Below, piece by piece: positions 1 through 5,703 of a stretch of DNA of 9,079 nt. Positions within the stretch are counted from its first letter, which is position 1, and every line of letters begins with the position of its first letter. Under the pieces are notes generated by a model that saw nothing but the letters and a program-made list of their open reading frames with translations, did no database searches and was not told the origin of the DNA. The translations under genes and the position numbers were made by a program. The stretch is taken from assembly GCA_045578625.1 (NCBI GenBank), contig JAZNKN010000003.1, positions 1 to 9,079 of the forward strand. Reading direction: 5' to 3'. Source of the DNA: RGIG3009 sp045578625 (GTDB lineage: Bacteria; Bacillota; Clostridia; Oscillospirales; Acutalibacteraceae).

Positions 1-90
1 AGGGCCTCTGTGCCCTCCCGCATAGGGATCGCGCGGTTTGGACGGAACGACACGCAGGTCGTTCCCTACGGAGGAACAATGAGGTCGTGC
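1..90 (+). repeat. Palindromic repeat unit A (left end cut by window)
   Basis: This is the first copy of a dispersed noncoding repeat. It matches unit B 158 bases further on almost base for base, and matches unit C near 5531 more loosely. The core contains a hairpin arm GCCCTCCC and a second hairpin AACGAC-acgcag-GTCGTT, and it closes with TTCCCTAC. It is followed by GGAGGAACAATG, which resembles a ribosome binding site and start codon but opens only a four-codon frame. The left GTAGGGG arm lies outside the window. Confidence 0.8.
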
Positions 91-113
91 TAGGAAATCC
101 CCCCGTCATCCGC

Positions 114-134
114 GCGGCAGGTTGCCGCCCCTAC
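114..134 (-). repeat. Related hairpin with GTAGGGG head, inverted orientation
   Basis: Read on the minus strand this starts GTAGGGG and continues into the hairpin GCGGCA-acc-TGCCGC. The GTAGGGG head is the same as that of units B and C, but the stem sequence is different and the orientation is opposite. It lies between units A and B. It looks like a second, shorter member of the same head-plus-hairpin repeat class. Confidence 0.55.
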
Positions 135-139
135 CACCC

Positions 140-269
140 CAAAACGGTATTGTAGGGGAGGGCCTCTGTGCCCTCCCGCATAGGGATCGCGCGGTTTGGA
201 CGGAACGACACGCAGGGCGTTCCCTACGGAGGAACAATGGGGTTGTACGGAATTTGGCGGGCGGGGGTG
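140..269 (+). repeat. Palindromic repeat unit B
   Basis: A full copy of the repeat family, about 130 nt. The upstream flank CAAAAC(G/A)G(T/C)ATT, the core (152-227) starting GTAGGGGA and ending TTCCCTAC, and the downstream flank ending GGCGGGCGGGGGTG are all shared with unit C (5520-5651), with scattered substitutions. The core can fold as GGGAGGGC/GCCCTCCC plus AACGAC/GGCGTT, the latter with one mismatch, and the outer ends GTAGGG/CCCTAC can pair. No reading frame is conserved between copies, so I treat it as a nonautonomous or structural repeat and not as coding. Confidence 0.8.
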
Positions 270-347
270 AAATGGCCATAGGTTCATGCAACTCGCGGTC
301 GCACGCATCATACAGTAACACTATCAACCCGAAAAGGAGAATGCACG

Positions 348-548
348 GTGAAAGAAAAATGGATACGCTGGGCCAAGGCGGCGGGGATCCGCGCCCTCAA
401 AACGGTGGCGGAGACCGCCATCGCTACCATCGGCACGTCGGCGGTGCTGGCGCAGGTGGATTGGAAACTGGTGATCTCGACATCGCTGTTGTCGGGCTTG
501 CTGTCGCTGCTGTTCTCGGTCAAGGGCCTGCCCGAGATCACAGAATGA
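348..548 (+). CDS. r1t-type phage holin-like small membrane protein
   Basis: A 66-residue protein with the layout of the phage r1t holin family: a short basic N-terminus (MKEKWIRWAK), a first hydrophobic helix at about residues 18-35 containing AETAIATIGTSAVLAQVDW, a second helix at about 40-58, and a short charged tail. Holins of this family make holes in the cytoplasmic membrane so that an endolysin can reach the wall. The start is GTG, chosen because AAAAGGAGA ends 7 nt before it. No endolysin or other phage structural gene is next to it in the window. It may therefore be a prophage remnant, a domesticated holin, or part of the cargo that follows. The family assignment rests on recalled pattern and size; the function in this host is inference. 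Confidence 0.72.
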   Translation: MKEKWIRWAKAAGIRALKTVAETAIATIGTSAVLAQVDWKLVISTSLLSGLLSLLFSVKGLPEITE

Positions 549-550
549 GC

Positions 551-579
551 ATCCCTGTCTTATTGTAAAAAACAGGGGT
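551..579 (+). terminator. Weak hairpin after the holin gene
   Basis: ATCCCTGT at 551-558 can pair with ACAGGGGT at 572-579 around a 13-nt loop, with one G-U pair. It starts 2 nt after the holin stop codon. No T-tract follows, so at best it is an inefficient terminator or an mRNA-end stabiliser. It is the only candidate boundary between the holin and the next gene. Confidence 0.3.
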
Positions 580-597
580 GCATTTATCAAAACGACG

Positions 598-606
598 TGG
601 TATAAT
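598..606 (+). promoter_or_regulatory. Extended -10 element TGGTATAAT ahead of the 625 gene
   Basis: TGnTATAAT is a perfect extended -10 sequence. No good -35 hexamer lies 16-18 nt upstream. The expected transcription start (about 611-613) falls inside the AAGGAG ribosome binding site at 610-615, so a transcript from here would have a leader of only about 12-14 nt. The alternative is that this is a chance TATAAT and the gene is read from upstream. Confidence 0.35.
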
Positions 607-624
607 GACAAGGAGCAGAATACG

Positions 625-1182
625 GTGGACTATTTGAGCGATATTTTTACCGCGGCTCTGTGGGGGACAGAACAACCAAAGGAGCCGGAGTGGATCCAAT
701 GGCATCATCGGTATTTGAGTGACAATCATTGCGAAGAATGTGTTGTTCTGGATAGCTGTTGGTTTTCCGGAGAGTTGGCACCGCGTTGGCCGCATCACCC
801 GTTTTGTCATTGTGTGCAAGAGCGGATGCCGTATACCCAAGTGTTAGCAAACGCGACAGCGACCGCGGCTTACAGCAAATTTGATCCGTATTTGTTTGAT
901 ACAAATGGGGATTATGGCCACCAAAAGGATAAATTGTTCGCTGCGTGGGGATATTTTGCTGAGGATGCTGCGTGGCTGCAACAGGAAATCGAACGACAAG
1001 GATTGCAGAAATACGTTTCCGGTGAATATACTTTGGGTAGGTTGAACAAAGACGGGCAAAGAATCAGCATTATAATCGAAATAGAACGAAAAGACAAAAG
1101 GGGAACGGTAACATTTGTGTCAGGTTGGATGGTTTATCCAAACGGACATATCCAATTGACCACACCGTACGGAGGGAAATAG
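625..1182 (+). CDS. Phage-head-motif protein with C-terminal DUF6883-like domain (possible toxin or cargo)
   Basis: A 185-residue protein of unknown function. Residues 34-63 carry C36xxC39, C45 and HPFC61HC63. This resembles the end of the Mu gpF/SPP1 gp7 head-morphogenesis domain, where a CxxC pair is followed by HPxCRC. Residues about 84-181 (KFDPYLFD...GHQKDKLFAAWGY...DGQRISIIIEI...VSGWMVYPNGHIQLTTPY) look like the DUF6883 type of small domain, recalled from memory and not searched. Such domains occur at the C-terminus of phage minor head proteins and toxin-like proteins. Start is GTG at 625, supported by AAGGAG at 610-615, 9 nt upstream. The next gene begins 1 nt after the stop, so the pair is surely co-transcribed. 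Base composition is visibly AT-richer (about 40-52% GC in lines I counted) than the neighbouring housekeeping genes, suggesting transfer. It could be a truncated phage head gene or a free-standing effector; toxicity is inference. Confidence 0.6.
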   Translation: MDYLSDIFTAALWGTEQPKEPEWIQWHHRYLSDNHCEECVVLDSCWFSGELAPRWPHHPFCHCVQERMPYTQVLANATATAAYSKFDPYLFDTNGDYGHQKDKLFAAWGYFAEDAAWLQQEIERQGLQKYVSGEYTLGRLNKDGQRISIIIEIERKDKRGTVTFVSGWMVYPNGHIQLTTPYGGK

Positions 1183-1183
1183 C

Positions 1184-1432
1184 ATGAAAATGATGGATAT
1201 CGTTGAAGTTGTCGTTGAGAAAGACGAATATGCTCTGGAGGGCATCCACAAGGGTATGCAAGGCTGGATCTGTTTGGAACCCAGCGTCAACGGGTATGTT
1301 CTTGTCAATTTCCCGCAATGCGGTGAAAAAGAAGATATAGCGGAGATATCTATGTGTGAGGCGGATATCCGGCGCATTCCTAAAATGAATGCCAAGATCA
1401 ACGAAGAGATCAAAGCGCAGTTCGGCGATTGA
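1184..1432 (+). CDS. DUF4926-like small protein, probable partner or immunity protein
   Basis: An 82-residue acidic protein with no signal peptide or membrane segment. The start MMDIVEVVVEKDEYALEGIHKGMQGWIC, followed by a strand-rich middle (GYVLVNFP) and an end with EADIRRI, resembles DUF4926. Proteins of that type begin with a D-V-V-x-L segment and then a K-G-x-x-G-x-I turn in a small beta barrel. The ATG at 1184 is preferred because GGAGGG at 1171-1176 ends 7 nt before it; two further ATGs follow at 1190 and 1193. It is separated by one base from the preceding stop. Such tight coupling of a DUF6883-like gene to a DUF4926-like gene fits an effector-immunity or toxin-antitoxin pair. I recall these domains as neighbours in other genomes but could not verify it. 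It ends just before a strong terminator. Confidence 0.6.
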   Translation: MKMMDIVEVVVEKDEYALEGIHKGMQGWICLEPSVNGYVLVNFPQCGEKEDIAEISMCEADIRRIPKMNAKINEEIKAQFGD

Positions 1433-1453
1433 CCGATCACGCTCACCCCAAAC

Positions 1454-1494
1454 AAAAAGCCACCGCTGTCCGTTGTGGACAGCGGTGGCTTTTT
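1454..1494. terminator. Strong bidirectional rho-independent terminator
   Basis: GCCACCGCTGTCC at 1459-1471 pairs perfectly with GGACAGCGGTGGC at 1477-1489 around the loop GTTGT. The stem is flanked by AAAAA (1454-1458) and TTTTT (1490-1494), so it has a U-tract in either direction. It ends the plus-strand gene pair and the convergent minus-strand polysaccharide operon, whose last stop codon is 9 nt away. Confidence 0.93.
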
Positions 1495-1502
1495 GCGTTT
1501 CT

Positions 1503-3473
1503 TTATTCTGCCGCGGTGGTATGTACGTTACTGTAATCGAGGTCGGCGATCGCCTGCGAGTTGATCTCCTCCGCGCTGTGGAAGGTGGGGACGATCTTCT
1601 TCATCACCGCCACGAGCTGCTCGGGAGAATCCGTGTCCAACGCGGCGCTCAGCCGTGCGAACTTATCCTGCAGTTCCTCGGGGGTGACCGGCTGCTTCTG
1701 CCGCTCGATGAAGATCTTGCGGTTGGTGGTGTCGGTCAGGTTTTCGCTGCGGGTCAGCAGCTCCTCATACAGCTTTTCGCCGGGACGCAGGCCGGTCTCG
1801 ACGATCTGCATATCCACGTACGGCGTGTAGCCGGACAGACGGATGAGGTTTTCTGCCAGCTCCTGGATGCGCACCGGCGCACCCATATCCAGTACAAAGA
1901 TCTCGCTGCGTTCGGCCATGGCACCGGCGAGCAGCACCAGCTGCGCCGCCTCGGGGATGGTCATAAAATAGCGGATAATGCGACGGTCAGTGACAGTGAC
2001 CGGACCGCCGGCGGCGATCTGCCGCTGGAACAGCGGGATGACCGAGCCGTTGGAGCCCAGTACGTTGCCGAAGCGCACCGCCGCGAAGCAGGTCTTGCTG
2101 ACCGTTGCCATGCTCTGCACGATCATTTCGCACAGCCGCTTGGTCGCGCCCATCACGTTGGTGGGGTTGACCGCCTTGTCGGTCGAGATGAGGATGAAGC
2201 GCTCCGCCTCAAACCGATCGGCGGCGGAGGCGACGTTGTAGGTGCCGAACACGTTGTTGCGCACCGCTTCCTCGGGGCAGTTTTCCATCAGCGGCACGTG
2301 CTTGTGCGCCGCGGCGTGCAGCACCACCTGCGGACGGTAGCGGTCAAACAGACGGTCGACCTTGTGCGCGTCACGTACCGAGGCGATCTCCACGCACAGA
2401 TCCAGCTTGTCGCCGTATTTGTATTTCAGCTCCTGCTGAATGTCGTAGGCGTTGTTTTCGTAAATATCCACGACGATCAGCCGACGCGGGGCGTGGCGGG
2501 CGATCTGACGGCACAGTTCGGAGCCGATGGAGCCGCCGCCACCCGTGACCATGACCACCTTGTCCTGCAACAAAGCGTGCAGGCGCTCGTCCTCCAGCTG
2601 CACCGGATCGCGGCCGAGCAGGTCGTCGATGGAGACCTCGCGTACGTGGCTCATCAGCGAGCCGCCCTCCGCCAGCTCCAGCATATCCGGCAGCAGGCGC
2701 ACGCGGCATTTCAGTGCCGAGCAAAGCTCAAAGATCTCACGCACACGGGTCTTGCCGACCGAGGGCATCGCGATGAGGATGTCCTTGGCATCATAGCGTG
2801 CCACGATGTCCGCCATACGCGAAATAGGGCCTTCGATGTGCAGATTGCGCACCAGACGGCCGATCTTGTGCGGGTCGTCATCCACCAGACACACCGGACG
2901 GTACACGCTGGCGGTGTTGCGGGACAGCTCGTCCACCATCATGACACCGGCATCGCCCGCGCCCACGATGATGAGCGGGGTGCGCGACGCGGACAGACTT
3001 CCGGCAATGCGATGCTCACGGTAGCGGCGGTAGATCATACGTACCGCCAGAATGCACAGCAGCGGCAGCACCGTGGCGAACATCGCAAAGACCGGGGGAA
3101 GCGAGATATCCATAATGACTCGCGTGATGAACAGGTACAGCAGATAGCCGCAGGCACCCGCTGTGATAATGAGCAGATATTCGCGGTTGGACGCGTATTT
3201 CCACAGGCTGGAATACACGCGGAACGTAATTAAAAAGAAAAAGATGCTGAAGATGAGCAGGGCGAACTGGATGAGCAGCATACCCTCAGCAGCGGCCTTG
3301 CCGCCCCAGAAGAACTGTTCATCACGTTGACCGATGCTTACCAGCAGGCACAGCACCGCCGAGCTGACGGACAGCACCATCAAGTCCACCAGCGCGAGCA
3401 GCAGCTCGCGCACCTGTGAAAACCGCCCTACCGCCCAACTCACAAAGGATCGCCGCTTTTTATCACCACTCAC
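1503..3473 (-). CDS. Membrane-bound nucleotide-sugar 4,6-dehydratase (CapD/EpsC/WbpM family)
   Basis: Polysaccharide-biosynthesis enzyme of the long CapD/WbpM/PglF type. In residue numbers of the longer reading from 3482 (659 aa), four membrane helices lie at about 27-50, 67-88, 103-122 and 132-151. A first Rossmann-like domain has GAGDAG at 174-179. A second, the catalytic SDR domain, has TGGGGSIGSE from 313. The active-site region is STDKAVNPTNVMGATKR (433-449), with Met444 and Lys448, so the usual SDR Tyr is replaced by Met; this SMK triad is typical of the long WbpM/PglF-type enzymes. Expected reaction: UDP-N-acetylglucosamine to the UDP-4-keto-6-deoxy sugar at the membrane. I prefer the GTG at 3473 (656 aa): AGGAG at 3482-3486 is 8 nt before it, while the GTG at 3482 would overlap that site. 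It is last in the operon, after an internal hairpin terminator. The substrate cannot be fixed from sequence. Confidence 0.9.
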   Translation of the reverse strand: MSGDKKRRSFVSWAVGRFSQVRELLLALVDLMVLSVSSAVLCLLVSIGQRDEQFFWGGKAAAEGMLLIQFALLIFSIFFFLITFRVYSSLWKYASNREYLLIITAGACGYLLYLFITRVIMDISLPPVFAMFATVLPLLCILAVRMIYRRYREHRIAGSLSASRTPLIIVGAGDAGVMMVDELSRNTASVYRPVCLVDDDPHKIGRLVRNLHIEGPISRMADIVARYDAKDILIAMPSVGKTRVREIFELCSALKCRVRLLPDMLELAEGGSLMSHVREVSIDDLLGRDPVQLEDERLHALLQDKVVMVTGGGGSIGSELCRQIARHAPRRLIVVDIYENNAYDIQQELKYKYGDKLDLCVEIASVRDAHKVDRLFDRYRPQVVLHAAAHKHVPLMENCPEEAVRNNVFGTYNVASAADRFEAERFILISTDKAVNPTNVMGATKRLCEMIVQSMATVSKTCFAAVRFGNVLGSNGSVIPLFQRQIAAGGPVTVTDRRIIRYFMTIPEAAQLVLLAGAMAERSEIFVLDMGAPVRIQELAENLIRLSGYTPYVDMQIVETGLRPGEKLYEELLTRSENLTDTTNRKIFIERQKQPVTPEELQDKFARLSAALDTDSPEQLVAVMKKIVPTFHSAEEINSQAIADLDYSNVHTTAAE

Positions 3474-3490
3474 AAAAAACACTCCTCATG

Positions 3491-3508
3491 CCCCAAACGG
3501 TGTTGGGG
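3491..3508 (-). other. Small hairpin just upstream of the dehydratase ribosome binding site
   Basis: CCCCAA and TTGGGG can pair around a 6-nt loop; the stem ends about 4 nt before the AGGAG of the dehydratase gene. It could protect a processed 5' end or tune translation. It has no T-tract in the reading direction. Confidence 0.35.
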
Positions 3509-3521
3509 AGTTTTACGGACG

Positions 3522-3547
3522 AAAAAACCGCTCTGCGGCGGTTCTTT
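3522..3547 (-). terminator. Internal hairpin terminator between kinase and dehydratase genes
   Basis: On the minus strand AACCGC pairs with GCGGTT around the loop CGCAGA, extended by a G-U and A-T pairs, and runs into six Ts. It lies directly after the kinase stop codon and before the dehydratase ribosome binding site. No convincing promoter lies between it and the dehydratase gene. It probably acts as a partial terminator that lowers dehydratase expression relative to the kinase pair. Confidence 0.7.
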
Positions 3548-3555
3548 CAAGGATC

Positions 3556-4287
3556 TTACTTTTCAGATTCGGCTGTAGTGGAATAATTGTAATCGTAGGC
3601 CTTGTAGTAGTGATACTTTTCATAGCGGCCGTAGGAGCGAGGGTTTTCGCACATATCCGAGATGACGATACCCAGCATATTGCCGTCCACGTTGCGGACG
3701 CTGTCCACCGCGAGCTGCAGTCCGTCGTAGGTAGTCTGCCCCTGGCGGCACACCAGCACCGTGCCGGCGGCCAGCTTGGACAGCACCAACGAATCCGACA
3801 CCACGCCGAGCGGCGGCGTGTCGATGAAGATGTAGTCGTACTGAATGGACAGACGATCAAGCAGGTCGCTCATCGTGTCCGAGCCGAGCAACTCAGAGGG
3901 ATTGGGCGGCAGCGAGCCGCTCGGGATGAGGTCCAGCCCGCGGGCGACCTCGTGGCAGATGCACTCCTCCAGCTCCGCCTGGCCGCTGAGGATACGGGAC
4001 AGACCGTTGGCCTTCTTGACACGGAAGGTCTTGTGCTGGGAGGGCTTGCGCATATCGGCGTCGATCAGCAGCACGCGCGCTCCGGTCTGCGCCCTCGTGA
4101 TGGCGAGGTTGCAGGAGACGGTGGATTTACCGGCGTTGGGCTCGGCACTGGAGATGATGACGATCTTGTTGTCGCACGGGGCCAGCGTAAACAGCAGGTT
4201 GGTGCGGATGGACTTGTAGGCCTCCACGATCTGGAAGGTCGAAGCGATGGGGCGCTGACCGCCCTGCGACTTAAACTTCTTAGGCAT
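3556..4287 (-). CDS. CpsD/CapB-type autophosphorylating tyrosine kinase (BY-kinase)
   Basis: A 243-residue cytoplasmic ATPase of the bacterial tyrosine kinase family that works with a CpsC/CapA-type membrane adaptor to control surface-polysaccharide assembly. Visible motifs: EAYKSIRTN at 22-30 (ExxRxxR oligomerisation motif, here with Lys for the first Arg), Walker A SAEPNAGKST at 47-56, Walker A' VLLIDADMRKP at 72-82, Walker B IFIDTPP at 153-159, and a C-terminal tyrosine cluster of eight Tyr between 219 and 235, the expected autophosphorylation tail. I chose the ATG at 4287 over an upstream in-frame start at 4329: GGGAGG lies 8 nt before it, and the longer reading would run far into the upstream gene. 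It overlaps the adaptor gene by 8 nt, so translation is probably coupled. No cognate phosphatase gene is present in the window. Confidence 0.93.
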   Translation of the reverse strand: MPKKFKSQGGQRPIASTFQIVEAYKSIRTNLLFTLAPCDNKIVIISSAEPNAGKSTVSCNLAITRAQTGARVLLIDADMRKPSQHKTFRVKKANGLSRILSGQAELEECICHEVARGLDLIPSGSLPPNPSELLGSDTMSDLLDRLSIQYDYIFIDTPPLGVVSDSLVLSKLAAGTVLVCRQGQTTYDGLQLAVDSVRNVDGNMLGIVISDMCENPRSYGRYEKYHYYKAYDYNYSTTAESEK

Positions 4288-4990
4288 GAGTACGACCTCC
4301 CTTGCGGTTCTTGGAAACGGCCAGATCAAAGCTGGGGATCTCGCCGAGCACCGGCACCTTGATGCGTTCCTGCAGGTCGTGCTTGTCGTGTACCGTGTTG
4401 TCGGTGAAATGACGGATCAGGATGACAGCGACGGTCAGTACAAAACCGAGCAGTGCGCCGATGAGTGCGGTCTTCATCACGTTGGGCTCGGTCTGACTCG
4501 CTTGGGATACCTCACGCACGCTGGCAGAGGAGGCATCCAGCTCAGCAAAGGTGCTGGCCGAGGCGTGGGCAAGTGCCTCGCAGGCTTTTTCAGCCAGTTT
4601 GGGATCGTCCAGCGTGACCGAAATGTTCAGCCAAGAGGTCTCGTCCATACCGGAGGCGGAGGCAGCCGCGCTGAGCTTACCGGCGGTGATGCGACCGTTC
4701 AGTTCCTTGACCGCTGCGTCGAGGACGGGCTTGGTCTTCATGTGGATGGAATAGTTGTTGACCAGCTGCTGCGCCGCCGTCAGGTTGCCGGCGGTGGTGC
4801 CGTCGCTTGTGTTGTTGTAGCCCTCCTTGGTGTTACGGATGTACACCTTGGCGGTGGAGGTGTATTGCTCCTCCACAAAGAAGTTGGCATACGCGCCAAA
4901 CAGCAGCGCCAGAATGAGCGTGCCGGCGATGATCCAACGAACCTTCGACAGTAGCAGAACACATACGGATCTGAGATCGATCTCTTTCAT
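4280..4990 (-). CDS. Wzz/CpsC-type chain-length determinant and kinase adaptor
   Basis: A 236-residue membrane protein with two hydrophobic helices, about 17-37 and 174-194, and an extracytoplasmic middle region. This is the topology of the Wzz/CpsC/CapA polysaccharide co-polymerase family. The N-terminus KEIDLRSVCVLLLSKVRWIIAG and the early EEQYTSTAKVYI segment are typical of the family. A proline before helix 2 (QTEPNVMKTALIGALLG) and the cytoplasmic tail ending PVLGEIPSFD, which in this family activates the BY-kinase, are also present. The ATG at 4990 follows GGGAG by about 9 nt. It is the first gene of the operon, about 45 nt downstream of the predicted transcription start, and its end overlaps the kinase gene. 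It likely sets chain length or export of a surface polysaccharide whose transferases lie elsewhere. Confidence 0.9.
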   Translation of the reverse strand: MKEIDLRSVCVLLLSKVRWIIAGTLILALLFGAYANFFVEEQYTSTAKVYIRNTKEGYNNTSDGTTAGNLTAAQQLVNNYSIHMKTKPVLDAAVKELNGRITAGKLSAAASASGMDETSWLNISVTLDDPKLAEKACEALAHASASTFAELDASSASVREVSQASQTEPNVMKTALIGALLGFVLTVAVILIRHFTDNTVHDKHDLQERIKVPVLGEIPSFDLAVSKNRKGGRTHA

Positions 4991-5040
4991 GAGACGAGTC
5001 TCCCTTCTTCAGATAATAGAGGGTGTATACATACAGTATC

Positions 5041-5069
5041 ATTATAAAGGCTTGTCCACCGTTCGTCAA
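5041..5069 (-). promoter_or_regulatory. Sigma-A promoter of the polysaccharide kinase operon
   Basis: On the minus strand TTGACG (5069-5064) is followed after exactly 17 nt by a perfect TATAAT (5046-5041). The expected start of transcription is near 5034, giving a leader of about 45 nt before the ATG at 4990. The sequence just after the -10 (GATACTGTAT) is shared with the ireB promoter. Confidence 0.88.
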
Positions 5070-5079
5070 GTGGCAATTC

Positions 5080-5107
5080 TCTACAAAAAGCTGACAGATT
5101 TCTACAA
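5080..5107 (-). promoter_or_regulatory. Direct repeat TTGTAGA x2 with 21-bp period upstream of the promoter
   Basis: On the minus strand TTGTAGA occurs at 5107-5101 and again at 5086-5080, 21 bp apart (two helical turns). The nearer copy ends 10 nt before the -35 hexamer. The geometry fits a dimeric activator such as a LytTR or other response regulator, although the sequence does not match the known LytTR consensus. Regulator identity is unknown. Confidence 0.4.
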
Positions 5108-5163
5108 TTCTGCCACGGTTCGCACAAATCCCGATTTGAGATCGCAGGGAAGGCATATATGGC

Positions 5164-5202
5164 CCCCTACATAATAACAATGAAATGGTGCGAGAGTTCG
5201 GC
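5164..5202 (+). repeat. Exact 39-nt duplicate of the right end of repeat unit C (unit D)
   Basis: This stretch, beginning CCCCTACATAATAACAATG, is identical over 39 nt to 5602-5640, the right part of unit C. The left part of the unit (the GTAGGGGAGGGCC half) is missing here. The two copies are in the same orientation and enclose about 400 bp of hairpin-rich noncoding DNA. Confidence 0.85.
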
Positions 5203-5519
5203 ACGAGCCGAAAACAGCCGCATGGCACTGCGCGGCATTGTATGGCAAGCGAACCGCCGATGCGCCGTTTTTGCCGACTTTCTTGAGCACAAGGCCGCGA
5301 ACGAACCCTCGATCGGCGTAGTGTTGTGAGAGGATTCCAAAGGGTCACTGACCCTTTGTGTCGTTTCGGAGGGGTTCGGGGGACCCATCGAAAGGGTCCC
5401 CCGACGCCTCTTTGCCTCCTTTCTGCGCGTGCAGAAAGGAGGTGCCGCAGCGCACGTACTCGATGCCGTTTGCCATCGTACCGTTGCGGCAAGCGGTGCA
5501 CAAGCCCTAACACATCCTC
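5203..5519. other. Structured noncoding stretch with three strong hairpins
   Basis: No gene is supported here: open frames on both strands run through hairpins and repeats and lack ribosome binding sites. Three perfect stems are visible: AAAGGGTC-act-GACCCTTT (5339-5357), GGGGGACCC-N7-GGGTCCCCC (5378-5402) and CCTCCTTTCTGC-gcgt-GCAGAAAGGAGG (5415-5442). AAAGGGTC recurs at 5391-5398 inside the second stem, so GACCCTTT could pair with either copy. The block is bounded by the unit C/D direct repeats. It could be a structured RNA, a cluster of repeat elements, or a decayed mobile element. Confidence 0.6.
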
Positions 5520-5651
5520 AAAACAGCATTGTAGGGGAGGGCCTCTGTGCCCTCCCGCGCAGGGATCGCGCAGGCTTGGGCGAAACGACACGCAGGTCGT
5601 TCCCCTACATAATAACAATGAAATGGTGCGAGAGTTCGGCGGGCGGGGGTG
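5520..5651 (+). repeat. Palindromic repeat unit C
   Basis: A complete copy of the repeat family seen at 1-269, about 132 nt. The core at 5531-5608 has perfect terminal inverted repeats GTAGGGG/CCCCTAC, an internal stem GGGAGGGC-ctctgt-GCCCTCCC (5535-5556) and a second stem AACGAC-acgcag-GTCGTT (5584-5601). The flanks also match unit B: CAAAAC(A/G)G(C/T)ATT on the left and AACAATG...GGCGGGCGGGGGTG on the right. The right edge runs into a further stem GGGGGTG-tcact-CACCCCC (5645-5663). It lies in the same orientation as units A and B, over 5 kb away. Confidence 0.82.
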
Positions 5652-5703
5652 TCACTCACCCCCTATTAGGGGAGGCTTATGATGGCTCCCTCGGCGCTCT
5701 GGC

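Noticed and set aside
73..93. GGAGGAACAATG resembling a ribosome binding site plus start in the repeat
   Set aside because: It opens only a four-codon frame in unit A and a short, different peptide in unit B, so it is not a conserved gene.
1..269. Possible CRISPR array from the repeated units
   Set aside because: The units are too long, only two are adjacent, they are internally structured, and there are no regular spacers or cas genes.
122..568. Plus-strand frame of 148 codons across repeat unit B and the holin gene
   Set aside because: Its first half translates the palindromic repeat and its second half overlaps the holin in another frame; the holin has a good ribosome binding site and a coherent membrane protein.
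1389..3233. Open frame of 614 codons on the plus strand
   Set aside because: It lies antisense to the dehydratase gene, runs through a strong terminator at its start, has no ribosome binding site, and its product is rich in His, Asp, Arg and Val as expected from a GC-rich complement. The minus-strand protein has clear family motifs.
3334..4954. Long plus-strand frames over the kinase and adaptor genes
   Set aside because: They are complements of well-supported genes and lack ribosome binding sites and recognisable motifs.
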